From contig NZ_JAPDHZ010000002.1 in assembly GCF_029525555.1 (NCBI RefSeq), forward strand, positions 1,029,868 through 1,093,867: 64,000 bases of DNA. Reading direction: 5' to 3'. Source of the DNA: Cohnella ginsengisoli. GTDB lineage: Bacteria; Bacillota; Bacilli; Paenibacillales; Paenibacillaceae. Positions within the stretch are counted from its first letter, which is position 1, and each line of letters opens with the position of its first letter. This document shows, one piece after another, positions 9,682 through 20,549 of the stretch. Below the pieces are notes generated by a model. That model searched no databases. It was not told where the DNA came from and saw nothing but the letters and a program-made list of their open reading frames with translations. The position numbers were made by a program, and so were the translations under genes.

Positions 9682-11261
9682 TTATTCCCTGAACTCCTGC
9701 GGCGTTACCCCGAAGCGGTCCTTGAACACTTTGATAAAATACGTCGGATTTTTGTAGCCCAGCAGTCCCGCCACTTCGTAAATTTTGTATTTGCTGTCCT
9801 TCAGCAAAAAGACGGCTTTGTCCATTCGCAGCCGGAGCACGTAGTCGGATATATTTTCGCCGGTCTCTTTTTTTGAACACTTTGGACACGTGCGTCGGGT
9901 GCATGTACACCTGATCGGCGATCGCCTGCAGCGACACGTCCTCAGACAAATGCGTCTGAAGAAAACGCTGAATCTGATGGACCAGCGAATGACGGGATTC
10001 GGACATCTCCGCATTCAACTCTTCCTGCAGCTTGTCGAGCATGCCCAAAGCCCAATAGGAAAGCTCGCCGATTCCTTTGAAATCCGACGCCTGATGAAGC
10101 CGATAGTCCGCCAGCATCCTTCCGTTTTTGTGCACGAAATAGGAGAACGCCGCCTTGAGCGCATATTCGATCTCGGACAGATGCTCGCCCGAGCCGCTGT
10201 ATTTGGCTCTCCACTCCCCGAATATAGCTTCGAGCTTCTCCCTCGCGGCGGACCAGCTGCCTGCCTCGAGCAGGTGCGCGAATAGGGGCGGCGTATATAA
10301 CGAAGCGACGATGTGGGGAGACGCCTTAGCCTGGTCCTCGCCCAGCCGGACGACCACGTCGCTATCGGAGCCGATCTGCGCGCGGATCGTAGCGACGCAG
10401 CGCTGGTACAGTTCCCCCCAGGCTGTCGGGAAAAACGCCCGCGGGAGACAGTACGATGGATACGGTCAAACGCAGCAGCCGGCTGACGATTCGTCTCGCC
10501 TCGTCCGCGAGCCGCTCAAGCGGCTCCGCATGCTCCTGCTCCGGGCTATGCCGGACGACGAACAGCAGGTGCCCGTACAGATCTTCGCAACTCCAGCTGC
10601 CGTAGCCGTCTCCCAGCAATTCTTCCACGATATTGGCGACGGCAAAGCCCATCACCGGCATATCCGATATGCCGTAACGCTGCTCCCTGTCTTCAATCCG
10701 GACGAGGATCAAAGCGGTCTCGTCGCCGACGCGAACCGGTATGTCATAAAGCGCCAGCTCCTCCGCCAGCTTGCGATCGTGCCACGGACGGCCTTGGATC
10801 AGATTGTTCAACAAATTGGCGCGAAGGACGGGGCGGTTGCGATGAACCATCGCCTGCGACTGCACGAGGGCGCGCATCTGCTCCTGTTCGGCGAGCAGTC
10901 CCTCGATCGCCTCCCTGACGTTGGCCAGCAGTTCCTCGTCCTTGACGGGCTTGAGCAAGTAATGGGATACCTTGTGCTTCAGCCCTTCCTGCGCATACTC
11001 GAATTCCGCATGGCCGGTCAGGAGCATGCAGACCGTGCGCGGCCATCGGCTCTTGATCGCGCCGATCAGTTCGATGCCGCTCATGCCGGGCATGCGAACG
11101 TCGGTAATGACGAGATCCGCGGGCTCCTGTTCCATGACGCGAAGCGCCTGCTTGCCCGAATACGCGGCGCTCAGATTCGTGACGCCGACTTCGGACCAGG
11201 GCAAGCTCTCGGTCATGCTCTCGACGAGATGCTCTTCGTCGTCCACGATCAACAGCTTCAA
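9682..11261 (-). CDS. YesN-like response regulator of the second importer (two frame breaks)
   Basis: Response regulator, 525 aa corrected. The receiver domain has DD at 7-8, phosphoacceptor Asp54 (VITDVRMPG) and the LLKPVKDEE lysine. The AraC-type DNA-binding domain at the end shows LQAIADQVYMHPTHVSKVFK and YEVAGLLGYKNPTYFIKVF. Two homopolymers break it: C6 at 10414-10419 (middle) and T7 at 9868-9874 (within the HTH); one base less in each restores a continuous protein ending FGVTPQEFRE. TTG 11261 is chosen as start because GGAGGAG precedes it by 5 bases and it overlaps the kinase stop as TTGA. It is the last gene of the operon beginning at 16586. Confidence 0.88.
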
Positions 11262-13000
11262 TGCGGCTCCTCCTCCTCTCTCCAATACAACTCCGCCCTC
11301 AGGCCGGATTCGGCGTTGATGGACAGACGCAAGCCGGATTCGGCGCCATACCGAAGCCGAAGACGCCGATGCACGTTGACGAGTCCGCAGCTCTCCGACC
11401 GCTCGTCGAGCGGACTTGCGAGCAGCAGGTTCAAGCGATTGAGCGATTCGGCCGTCATCTTGCCGCCGTTGTCTTCCACGGACAGTGAGCAGGCGCCGTC
11501 GATCCGCCGGCCCGTTAACGCGATCGTGCCGATGTCTTCCAGCGCTTCGATGCCGTGGATCAGGGCGTTCTCCACGATCGGCTGCAGGATAAGCCTCGGA
11601 ACTTTAAGCTCAAGCATGTCCTTTTCGACATGGATCTCGTAGCGGATGCGATTCATCCGCATCCGGTGAATGCTCAGGTAGTCGGCCGCATTTTTAAGCT
11701 CCTCGCCGAGCTTGACCTGCTGGTTTTGAACCCGGGTCGAATACCGGTAATAATCGGACAGATGATAGGCCATTTCCAGCACGGCGTCTTTTCTCTCCAG
11801 CTTGGTCATGTTGATGATATAGGACAAGCTGTTGTACAAGAAGTGGGGATTGATTTGCGACTGCAGTTGCTTGAGCTCGGCCTCGCGCGCATGAAGCTTT
11901 TGCTCCAGCACGTTTTCGATGAGCCGCTGAATCTCGTCCGCCATCTCGTTGAACCGGGAGATGATAAGCCGGAATTCATTGTTGACCTTCAGCGGAATTC
12001 GGGACTTGTACTGTCCCATCTTGATCTTCTGCACGCCTTTGACCAGCTCGCGCAGCGGCACCTGGACGTTGCGGTACAGTACCCAGGCCACGGCGATGCC
12101 GACGATGAGCAGCAGGGCGTATACGAGATAGGAAAAACGATTCGTCGTCCGCAGCGGCGTCAAAATGTCGGACAACGGAACGAGATTGACCACGTACCCC
12201 TGCAAGGACGCCACCTCGGAATACGTCAACAAATAAGAAATCCCGCCCGCGGCGAGCGTGATGTCGCCCTGCGGCGACAAACGCGCCGTCCCGAGCGCGG
12301 ATATCGCTTCCGCGAGCAACGCCGGCGGGCAAGCGCTCGACGCCAGCGAGGCGGCATTCGGTTTGTAGAACAGCACGTCGCCGCTTCCCTGCGCCTCGAA
12401 CATATTGAGCATGCGCACGATATTGTTCCGGTCGAAGCTGATCTCGACGATCGAATTGGCTTTGGACATGTCCGCTTCCGCTTCGTAAGGCTCGACCGTG
12501 ACGAGCGATAGCTGCGGCGCGTTCCCTGCGCCGTCGTCTGCCGAAGGAAAATTCCAGCCGCCCTCCGAGAGCTTCCGCAGGCGCACGGGATCGTACGTTT
12601 TGCCGCGGGCGGTCGAGATCGTCTGACCCGTCCGGGGCGAATATACCGTGACCTCCTGCGTCCAGTCCGTCGAAGCGACCTGCAGGTACAGCTTGTCCTG
12701 AATGATTTTTTTGCGGCTGATTTGCTCGTAATCGCTGTAGTTCAGCAGCGACATATCCTGAAATTCGATGACGTTCGGGTCCCGGAGCAAGACGCGGGAG
12801 AACGTCTCGAGCTGCATAAAGATGTTGTCCATCTGCGCGGCGAGCGTCGACAGCTGTCCGATGCTCGACTGCTTGATCTGCCGGGTCATGACCTTCTCGT
12901 TAATGCTGTGGGAATAAACCGAGAGGATCAGGACGGGCAGCAGCAAAAAAATCAGAGAGCCGACCAGCTTGGAGAAGAGACTGCGTTCTTTGTGGCTCAT
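11258..13000 (-). CDS. YesM-like sensor histidine kinase of the second importer
   Basis: Intact sensor kinase, 580 aa. The architecture is a membrane segment at about 10-30 (LVGSLIFLLLPVLILSVY), an extracellular sensor of about 250 residues, a second segment (YLVYALLLIVGIAVAWVLY), a HAMP linker, and a kinase core with the phospho-His in QSQINPHFLYNSLSY. The ATP lid region shows LILQPIVENALIHGIEALED. ATG 13000 is preferred over ATG 13018 because GGGAG lies 9 bases upstream. It follows the permease by 30 bases and is coupled to the regulator downstream, so the importer and its sensor are one transcription unit. Unlike its neighbours the gene has no frame break. Confidence 0.93.
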   Translation of the reverse strand: MSHKERSLFSKLVGSLIFLLLPVLILSVYSHSINEKVMTRQIKQSSIGQLSTLAAQMDNIFMQLETFSRVLLRDPNVIEFQDMSLLNYSDYEQISRKKIIQDKLYLQVASTDWTQEVTVYSPRTGQTISTARGKTYDPVRLRKLSEGGWNFPSADDGAGNAPQLSLVTVEPYEAEADMSKANSIVEISFDRNNIVRMLNMFEAQGSGDVLFYKPNAASLASSACPPALLAEAISALGTARLSPQGDITLAAGGISYLLTYSEVASLQGYVVNLVPLSDILTPLRTTNRFSYLVYALLLIVGIAVAWVLYRNVQVPLRELVKGVQKIKMGQYKSRIPLKVNNEFRLIISRFNEMADEIQRLIENVLEQKLHAREAELKQLQSQINPHFLYNSLSYIINMTKLERKDAVLEMAYHLSDYYRYSTRVQNQQVKLGEELKNAADYLSIHRMRMNRIRYEIHVEKDMLELKVPRLILQPIVENALIHGIEALEDIGTIALTGRRIDGACSLSVEDNGGKMTAESLNRLNLLLASPLDERSESCGLVNVHRRLRLRYGAESGLRLSINAESGLRAELYWREEEEPH

Positions 13001-13030
13001 TCGCTTCGGCTCCCGCATTTTTCGCCCATT

Positions 13031-13901
13031 TTATTCTTTAACGGCGCCCATCGTCAACCCGTGCACGAAAAACCGCTGCAAAAAAGGGATACACAAGCAA
13101 GATCGGGAGCGCCCCGATGAGAATCTGCGAGGACCGAACGGTTCTCTCGGATAGAATCTGCAGTTGGGACGGATCGATATTCGTATTGCGCATGTCTCCG
13201 CTCTGAATAATCGTCTGGAGAAACGTCGCAAGCGGGTATTGGCGGTAATCGGTCATGTAGATCAAGCCGTCGAACCAGGAATTCCAGTGCCACACCATCG
13301 CGAACAGCGACAGCGTAGCCAGCGACGGCAGCGACAGCGGCAGATAGATCCGCGTCAGCGAGCGCATATAGCCTGCGCCGTCGATATAGGCCGCCTCCTC
13401 GAGCTCCTTGGGAATAGCTTTGAAAAATTGCATCATCAATATCGTGTTGTACACGTTGACGGCCGAAGGAAGAATGAGCGCCCATAGCGTGTTCGTCAAC
13501 TCAAGCTTCGTCACGACCAGATAGGTCGGGATCAAGCCGCCGTTGAACAGCATCGTAAATACGAAAAACCAGGAATAGAACGATCTGCCCGCAAACGAAC
13601 GCGACAGCACGAATGCCGCCGACACCGCGAGGATCATGGACAGCGCCGTGCCGGCGACCGTCCGCTCCGCCGACAGCAGGAGCGACCGCAAAAACAGCGG
13701 ATTGGCGAGCGTTCTCGCATAGGCCTCCGCCGAGAAGCCGACCGGCCAGAAATAAACCTGATTGGCCATCGCGGCCGAGCTGGAGCTGAAGGATACCGCA
13801 GCCACGTGAATGAGCGGCAGGATGCAAAGTACCGCGATCGCGGCCAAAAGCGCCGTATTGAAGCCGGAGAACCAGCGATAACCTAATGTATTGCGATACA
13901 T
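13031..13901 (-). CDS. Carbohydrate ABC transporter permease, YtcP type (frame broken at 3' end)
   Basis: Second permease of the galactoside-locus importer, about 289 aa corrected. Membrane segments include ALLAAIAVLCILPLIHVAAV near residue 20. The EAA loop is ELEEAAYIDGAGYMRSLTRI. The family tail FFVHGLTMGAVKE appears only after removing one base from the A6 run at 13080-13085; otherwise the frame ends FRARVDDGRR. It lies 17 bases behind the LplB-type permease. Confidence 0.92.
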
Positions 13902-13918
13902 ATCATCAGCCGCCTTTC

Positions 13919-14830
13919 TTAAAAGATCCGATAATTGCCAAACCGGTAAGCCAGTCTGTATGCCGCCACGATCAGCACGAAACTGACTGCCGATTTAAAC
14001 AAGCCGACGGCTGTCGCAAAGCTGAAAGAGCCGTTCATCAGTCCGACGCGGTAGACGAACGTGTCGATAATGTCCCCTTCGCGATACACGAGCGGATTGT
14101 ACAGATTAAATATTTGATCGAAGCCCGCGTTCAAAATATTGCCGAGCGACAACGTCCCGACAACCAAAATAACGGGTACGAGCGCGGGCAGCGTGACATG
14201 CAGCGTCTGCTTGAGGCGCGTGGCCCCGTCGATCTCGGCGGCCTCGTAGAGCGATAGGTTGATGCCGGTCAAAGCAGCCAGATAGATTATCGTAGAGAAG
14301 CCGAATTCCTTCCATACGTCGCTGACGACGACCGTGAACCGGAACCAGTCGCCGTCTCCGAGGAAAAAGACCGGATCGAGCCCGATGCCGGACAACAGCT
14401 GATTGACGATCCCTTTGTTGCCGAGAATGTCCGTCAATATGCCGCCCAAAATGACCCATGAAAGAAAATGCGGGAGATAGACGAGCGTCTGCACGGACCT
14501 TTTAAAGAAAAGCGCGCGCACTTCGTTCAGCAGAAGCGCAAACAAAATCGGAACCACGGCGTTGGCCGCGATCTTGAGCGATGCGATCAAAAACGTGTTC
14601 CAAATCACCTGCGTGCTGTCTGGATAGGTGAACATATAATGAAGATGCTTCATGCCGACCCATGGCGAATCCCAAAAGCCAAGCCGCGCCTTGTAGTCCT
14701 TGAAGGCCATCAGCAGCCCCGTCATGGGCGCGTAGTTGAATACGAGCAAACAAACGACCGACGGCAATATGAGCAGATGAAGCGGCAGCTGGCGAGCCAG
14801 CCTCACGCTGCTTTTTCTCCCTTCACGCAT
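13919..14830 (-). CDS. Carbohydrate ABC transporter permease, LplB type
   Basis: First permease of the second importer, 303 aa from ATG 14830. The motif NYAPMTGLLMAFKDYKARLG near the N-terminus and the EAA loop SLYEAAEIDGATRLKQTLHV identify the subfamily. A TTG at 14857 would add nine residues, but GAGGCG is well spaced only for the ATG. The gene follows the binding-protein gene after a hairpin-containing gap of 83 bases. Confidence 0.92.
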   Translation of the reverse strand: MREGRKSSVRLARQLPLHLLILPSVVCLLVFNYAPMTGLLMAFKDYKARLGFWDSPWVGMKHLHYMFTYPDSTQVIWNTFLIASLKIAANAVVPILFALLLNEVRALFFKRSVQTLVYLPHFLSWVILGGILTDILGNKGIVNQLLSGIGLDPVFFLGDGDWFRFTVVVSDVWKEFGFSTIIYLAALTGINLSLYEAAEIDGATRLKQTLHVTLPALVPVILVVGTLSLGNILNAGFDQIFNLYNPLVYREGDIIDTFVYRVGLMNGSFSFATAVGLFKSAVSFVLIVAAYRLAYRFGNYRIF

Positions 14831-14863
14831 CCCGTATCGCCTCTTTTTTTGGGCCAACGGCGA

Positions 14864-14897
14864 CAGGCCTTACGCGTCGATTGCACCGCAAGGCCTG
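14864..14897 (-). other. Intercistronic hairpin between binding protein and permease genes
   Basis: On the minus strand CAGGCCTTGCG pairs with CGTAAGGCCTG around a 12-base loop. There is no T tract, so it is not a standard terminator. A stem at this point could protect the upstream binding-protein mRNA from 3' decay and so give more binding protein than permease, as in other sugar operons. Confidence 0.5.
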
Positions 14898-14913
14898 CCA
14901 CCGGAAAAGCCTG

Positions 14914-16586
14914 TTATTTTTTAACCGAATCGAACCACGCGTTCACTTCTTCGGTGATCTTCTCGCCGCCCGACGAATTCCACTTGCTTACGAAGCTGTC
15001 GAACGAATCGGGGGGATTCCTGCCCGTAGATGATTTTCAAAAAGGTTTCGTTTTCCATTTTGCGCAGGAGCTCGCCCTTTTCAGCCATCGTCGGCGTCGG
15101 CGGTCCCGTAAACTGATCGTACACGGCAGCCTTGTCCAGATAAGTTTCCAGCACGGCCGCGGCTTCCGCCCACTTCTTCGGCCTCGCTGCGAAGTACTTC
15201 TCGTAAGGCGTTTCCGGCGCTTCGCCTCGGCCGAGCTTGGCCATCACTTCGAGTTCCTTTTTTTGGCGTCTGAATATCGTTGCCGTATATCGTATATTTC
15301 TTGACGTCGACGAATCCGCCCGGAATTTTATCCGAATCGTAGACCGGCTTGCCGTCGATCATCGTATAGTCATAGCCTTCCGCCCAGCCGTTGGCGAATT
15401 CCGACGACGGATCGTAGAAGCCCGGACCCATGATCGCGTCGAGATATTGGAACAACACGTCCATATGCTTGAAGTCCTTGTTGAAGTAGAAGCGCACGGA
15501 CGATTGCGGCTCGCTGCCGAAGCCCATCTGCCCGTCGATTCCCGCCGGGATCGGCACCGCCTTATAATCGAACTTCATATCCGCGTTAAACGGCCAGGTC
15601 GCCATCCAGGTCGGTCCGAATACCATGCCCGATTTGCCCTGGACGAAGCTTTCCGCCGCCTTGGACTCGTCCATCGCGCCTGCGTCCTTGTCCAGGTAAC
15701 CTTTTTTCATCCAATCGCTGAGCTTGACCAGTCCCTGCTTGACGCTCGGCTGAATCGAGCCGTACTGCAGCTTGCCGTCTGCGCCTTCCGTCCAGTATGT
15801 CGGCACGGCGGTATGCCCGAACAGGAAGTCGCTGGATACCATAAACGTATCCTTTACCGCGCTGACGCCCTTTTTCAGCGACAGCGACAAGCCGATCGTA
15901 TCCTTCTTGCCGTTGCCGTCGGGATCCTGGTTGACGAACGCGTCCATGACCTTGTCCATATCCTCGATCGTCTTGGGCGCCTGCAAGCCCAGCTTGTCCA
16001 GCCAGTCCTGACGGATCCACAGCACGCTGAACGAGCTGTTGGCATTAAAGGTAGGCAGTCCGTAATGCTTGCCGTCATAGGAGACGGTATTCCAGATCTC
16101 GGGATATTGGGCGTACAGCTCCTTGAGTCTCGGCGAAGCGTATTGATCGAACGCTTCCGTGATATCCATGACCTTGCCTGAATCGACCACCTGGTTTTCC
16201 AGCGTCGGATCGTTCAGCGTAAATACGTCGGGCAGCTTGCCGTTCGAATTCAGCAGCAGGCGCAGCTTCGTCGTATAGGCTTCGCCCGTGCCGACCGACC
16301 AGTCCACCTTGAAGTCGATGCCGAACTTTTCTTTGGCCCACCTGGTGTGAACATTATCCTCGATCGTCTCGCCGTTTTTGAATTTGTTGTCGGAGCCGAC
16401 CACGCGGCCGAGCGAGATCGTGACGTCCTGCGGCGCGCTCTGGCTGCTGGCTCCCGCGGTCTGCGACGCCTCGCCCGAAGACGGATTCGCCGCCGTGTTC
16501 GATTTTGCGTTGCAGCCTGCGGCTGACAGCATCGCGACGGCGACGGCAAGCGCGGCCCACGACTTTTTCTTGAAGCTCTTTTTCAT
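14914..16586 (-). CDS. Sugar ABC transporter substrate-binding lipoprotein (two frame breaks)
   Basis: Lipoprotein binding subunit of the second importer, 556 aa corrected. The signal peptide ends in SAAGC with the lipidated Cys at residue 25, followed by a Ser/Ala/Asn linker. The mature part has landmarks of the family, such as RVVGSDNKF, then LLLNSNGKLPDVFTL and GKSGMVFGPTWMATWPF. Breaks occur at T7 15258-15264 and G6 15010-15015; corrected, the protein ends EEVNAWFDSVKK before TAA at 14914. ATG 16586 follows GGGAGG. It is the first gene of the operon (binding protein, two permeases, kinase, regulator) and diverges from the GH42 gene, so it probably captures the galactoside that enzyme degrades. 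Confidence 0.9.
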
Positions 16587-16803
16587 GCAACGGCCTCCCT
16601 TTTGATGATTCATGATGTAGTATAGCGCCGGCGCGCAAAGCGGATATATATCAAAAAAAGAGAGATTTATATCACTTTATTGGTCGATATCAAAAACCTT
16701 CATTTTCTTATATCATTGCGATTTATATTATATTTCTTGCGGAAAAATTTAAGATTATGATTACTTTCATATTTCAAAATTCTTATATGGCGGTGATATA
16801 AAG
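16587..16803. promoter_or_regulatory. AT-rich divergent control region with phased ATATCA boxes
   Basis: This 217-base spacer is far more AT-rich than its surroundings and separates the importer operon from the glycosidase operon. ATATCA occurs in the same orientation at 16648, 16669, 16687 and 16710, spaced 21, 18 and 23 bases, and TGATAT (inverted) at 16794. Spacing near two helical turns is what an AraC-type activator binding direct repeats would need. The response regulator at 9682-11261 is the obvious candidate. Exact promoters could not be fixed. Confidence 0.5.
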
Positions 16804-18819
16804 TTGTTATATGCAGGCACGAACTACCATCCGCACGATTGGCCGCGGGAACGGTGGCAGCGCGATATCGACCTGATGAAGCAGGCCTCTTTTAATATGG
16901 TTCGGCTCGGCCACCTGTGCTGGGATAGCTTTGAACCGTCCGAGGGAAAATATACCTTTGAATGGTTCGACGAGGTCATGGACCTGTTCGCGGCGGCCGG
17001 CATCCGGGTCGTGCTCGACATCGCGACGAGGCCGGCGCCGACCTGGCTGCATAAAAAATATCCGGAGATCGATCTGACGGACGCCGGCGGCAATCGGATG
17101 GAAGCGCTGACCCGCTATATGGAAGACGTCGGCCATCCGGTCTTCCAGGAATACGCCTACAAATTCGCCGAGACGCTCATCGTTCGTTATCGCGACCATC
17201 CGGCCCTTTACGCGTTCGGCTTGTGCAACGAATTCGGCTCGGGCTCCCCTTCCTTTTCGATCGCTGCAAGAGATCGTTTCCAGAACTGGCTGGCGGACAA
17301 ATATGGGACTGTCGACCGTCTCAACCGCGCGTGGGCGACGCAGCGATGGTCCCGCAAACTGAACAGCTTCCGCGATGTCGCGCTTCCGGTCTCGGGCTCG
17401 ATCAAGGGAGCCCCGGAACGGCTGCTGGACATGTGGCGGTTTTATTCCGACGAGACGCTGGCCTTTATGCATGGCCTGAGCCGCCTCGTCAAACGGCTTG
17501 CGCCGTCCGCCAGGGAGACGACGAATCATTGGTCCGAAAACCCCGGCTACGGCTTCGACTATTTGAAGCAATACGGCGACATCATTGATCTGCCCGGCAT
17601 CGGCTTCTATCCGGGCACCAATCCCGAAGACAGGCGGGCGCTTACTGCGGCCTGCTTCTTCATGGATCATCGAATCGGCGAGCTCGGCAGGCCGATCTGG
17701 TGTCTTGAATTCCAGACCGGCGACTTCGGCGGGTACGGCTCGCCGCGCAAAGCGATGCGCATGTATGCGTATCTGTCGCTTCTTCACCGGGCGCAAGCCG
17801 TTTGCGCCTGGACGTGGCGCTCCATGCTGGGCGGCGAAGAGCAGTACGTATTCGGCCTGGTCGACCACGACGGCGAACCAGGCTGGAAGTATGGCGAATT
17901 CAAGCAGATCGCGGAGGAGTTCAGCCTGCTGAAGGAGCGCGGTCTCCCCCGCAGCGTTACGCCCGACGTCGCGATCGCCTATTCCTTCGAGAGTCTCAAG
18001 GTCGCGGCCGGCAACCCGAGCTACTACAAGACGGATTATACCGACCAGGTGCTACAAGCTTACGAGACCCTCGAGCTTGCCAATCTAGACTGCAATATCG
18101 TGAATCTGCGCGAGCTGCGCCTGAATTACAAGCTGCTCGTCGTTCCCGGACATGTCATGATGGACGACGCTTCGGCCGCGACGATTCGCGCATTCGTCGA
18201 ACGCGGCGGCACGGTTGTCATGACGGCCTACTCGGCCAAAGTCAATGCGCACAATCAGGTGTTCGATACGGCGCTGCCGGGCGCGCTAAGCGACGTCTTC
18301 GGCATCCGCGCCGGCGCGTTCGTGCGCACGCGGAGCCATACGCCGAGCGAGAACGCCGGCGGGCTGGAGAAAACCGAGCTGCGCCTGGAGCGAGAACGAC
18401 CGATCGTCGCCTTCGGGGAGCGGGAGTACGAGCCGCCGATCGACTATTACGAGATCGTCGAGACGAGGACGGCCAGCGCGGCGGCCAGCTTCGTCAACAC
18501 GCTCGAGCGTTCCCCCGCGATCACGCGGAACCGGTACGGCAAGGGCGAAGCGATCTATGTCGCCGTCCCCGCCAGCACCGCGATCCTCCAGCCGCTTCTG
18601 GCGTCGTTGTACGCTTCGCTCGGCATCGAGCCCGGACCGGCCACGCCGCCCGGCGTCGCGGCGCGCATGTTGGAAGACGGCTCGACGCTGTACGTGAACA
18701 CGACCGGCGAAGACCGGACGGTGACGCTTGCGCGTCCGGGCAAGGGACTGCTGTCCGGCGCGCAGTACGACGGCAAGCTCACGCTAAGCGCTTATGAAAT
18801 CGATTTGCTGACAACCTGA
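16804..18819 (+). CDS. GH42 beta-galactosidase
   Basis: Cytoplasmic glycoside hydrolase family 42 enzyme, 671 aa; no signal peptide. The TIM barrel runs from about residue 1 to 380 and opens with GTNYHPHDWPRERW. The acid/base Glu is E143 in GLCNEFGS and the nucleophile is E302 in IWCLEFQTGDFGG. A trimerisation (glutamine-amidotransferase-like) domain follows from about 390 (DVAIAYSFES, LLVVPGHVMM), then a beta domain. The start is TTG 16804 with GGTGAT upstream. It removes terminal beta-galactosyl residues. It forms an operon with the fucosidase 27 bases downstream and diverges from the importer, so the substrate is probably an imported fucosylated galactoside. Confidence 0.92.
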   Translation: MLYAGTNYHPHDWPRERWQRDIDLMKQASFNMVRLGHLCWDSFEPSEGKYTFEWFDEVMDLFAAAGIRVVLDIATRPAPTWLHKKYPEIDLTDAGGNRMEALTRYMEDVGHPVFQEYAYKFAETLIVRYRDHPALYAFGLCNEFGSGSPSFSIAARDRFQNWLADKYGTVDRLNRAWATQRWSRKLNSFRDVALPVSGSIKGAPERLLDMWRFYSDETLAFMHGLSRLVKRLAPSARETTNHWSENPGYGFDYLKQYGDIIDLPGIGFYPGTNPEDRRALTAACFFMDHRIGELGRPIWCLEFQTGDFGGYGSPRKAMRMYAYLSLLHRAQAVCAWTWRSMLGGEEQYVFGLVDHDGEPGWKYGEFKQIAEEFSLLKERGLPRSVTPDVAIAYSFESLKVAAGNPSYYKTDYTDQVLQAYETLELANLDCNIVNLRELRLNYKLLVVPGHVMMDDASAATIRAFVERGGTVVMTAYSAKVNAHNQVFDTALPGALSDVFGIRAGAFVRTRSHTPSENAGGLEKTELRLERERPIVAFGEREYEPPIDYYEIVETRTASAAASFVNTLERSPAITRNRYGKGEAIYVAVPASTAILQPLLASLYASLGIEPGPATPPGVAARMLEDGSTLYVNTTGEDRTVTLARPGKGLLSGAQYDGKLTLSAYEIDLLTT

Positions 18820-18846
18820 TCCTAAATATAAAGGAGCTCGATCCTC

Positions 18847-20275
18847 ATGAACGATACGATTCGAAAAGCGGCGTTCGTCGCGCCCTCTTCCCGGCAGTTG
18901 GCCTGGCAGCGGCTGGAATTTTATTCTTTCATTCATTTCGGCATCAACACGTTCACGGACAAAGAGTGGGGACTCGGCGACGAGGAGCCCGCCTTGTTCA
19001 ACCCGGCGGCGTTCAGCGCCAAGCAGTGGGTCGACGTCTGCAAGTCGGCAGGCATGCGGGGATTGATCCTGACCTGCAAGCACCATGACGGCTTCTGCCT
19101 GTGGCCAAGCGCCTATACCGAGCATTCCGTCAAGAACAGCCCTTGGCGCGAAGGCAAGGGCGACCTCGTCCGCGAGGTCGCGGAGGCTTGCCGGGAAGGC
19201 GGAGTCCGGTTCGGCGTCTACCTGTCCCCTTGGGACAGGCACGACCCGCGGTACGGGACCGACGAATACAACGAATATTTCAAAAACCAGCTGCGCGAGC
19301 TGCTGACGCAATACGGAGACGTCTTTTGCGTCTGGTTCGACGGCGCGTGCGGCGAAGGGCCGAACGGTCTGAAGCAGGTTTACGACTGGGACGGCTATTA
19401 CGAGGTCATTCGCGAGCTGCAGCCGGAGGCGGCGATCTCCGTGTGCGGACCCGACGTCCGCTGGTGCGGCAATGAAGCGGGCCATACGCGGGAATCCGAA
19501 TGGAGCGTCGTGCCGGCGCATCTTCAGGATATCGAGAAGATCCAGGAGAAATCGCAGCATGAAGACGACGGCGCCTTCTCCCGTCTCGTCCGCTCCCAGG
19601 ACGACAACCTGGGCGGCAGAGACGCGATCCGGGACGCCGGGCAGCTCGTCTGGTATCCGGCCGAAGTCAACACGTCCATCCGTCCGGGCTGGTTCTATCA
19701 CGCCCCGGAAGACGACCAGGTCAGGAGCGTCGACACGCTGCTGGACATTTACTATAAATCCGTCGGCGGCAACGCCACCTTTCTGCTCAATCTGCCGCCG
19801 GACAAACGGGGGGCTCATCCATGAAAACGATGCGGCGAACATGGCCGAGCTGGGCCGGGTGCTGTCCGCCACCTTCAGCCGCAATCTGGCGTCCGGCGCC
19901 TATGCGAGCGCAACCGAAGAGGCGGACGACCTCTACGCTGCCGGGCGCATCCTTGACGGCAGCGCCGACACTTACTGGCGTCCGCGGGAAGGAACGGAGC
20001 AGGCGTCGATCGTCGTCGAGCTTCCGCAGGAAGCGACGTTCGACACGATCGTGCTTCAGGAGCACATCCAGTCGGGTCAGCGCATCGAACAATTCCGCAT
20101 CGAAGCCGAGCGGGAAGGCCGCTGGCAGCCGCTTTACCGCCATACGGTCGTCGGCTACAAACGCATTTGCCGGTTTCCGGAGACGGCGGCCAAGCGGCTG
20201 CGCCTGACGATCGAGGCGTCCCGCTGGTGCCCGACCCTTTCCGCGTTCGAGGTGTATCGGAGCACGAAGAACTGA
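18847..20275 (+). CDS. GH29 alpha-L-fucosidase with C-terminal discoidin-like domain (frame broken)
   Basis: Alpha-L-fucosidase, 475 aa corrected, without signal peptide. The barrel begins FYSFIHFGINTFTDKEWG and contains LTCKHHDGFCLW; the nucleophile is Asp165 in CVWFDGACG, the GH29 signature. After residue 320 the G6 run at 19808-19813 breaks the frame; with five G the protein continues into a beta-rich F5/8-type (discoidin-like) region, with ILDGSADTYWRP and LRLTIEASRWCP. ATG 18847 follows AAGGAGCTC. It releases terminal fucose, which would expose galactose for the two GH42 enzymes nearby. Confidence 0.9.
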
Positions 20276-20373
20276 TTGGAGCCGCTTTGGCAGCTGTCTG
20301 CCGAACCGCCTGCGAGAGCGCGCGTCGTACCTAAGTCGCAGTCATCGCCGTCACCTGGTTGAACGTTGAAAGA

Positions 20374-20419
20374 CCCTCGCGCGTCTCGCACTTCCAGTGC
20401 GTCGCGTGAGGGCTTTTTT
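20374..20419 (+). terminator. Terminator between convergent fucosidase and GH42 genes
   Basis: CCCTCGCGCG...CGCACT pairs with AGTGCG...CGCGTGAGGG in a long GC-rich stem with a TCC loop, followed by TTTTTT at 20414-20419. It ends the fucosidase transcript. No gene is visible in the 274 bases between the two enzymes. Confidence 0.85.
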
Positions 20420-20549
20420 CATTTCGCCGTGCACATATCCGAAGCTTGGCGGGTGCGGAATACCTGTCGGCGGCACCTCCGCCAGCCGGTCGATGAGCAC
20501 GCCGGTTCGATAGGTCAGCCGATCGCCGCCCGACTACGCTTAGTGTTGC

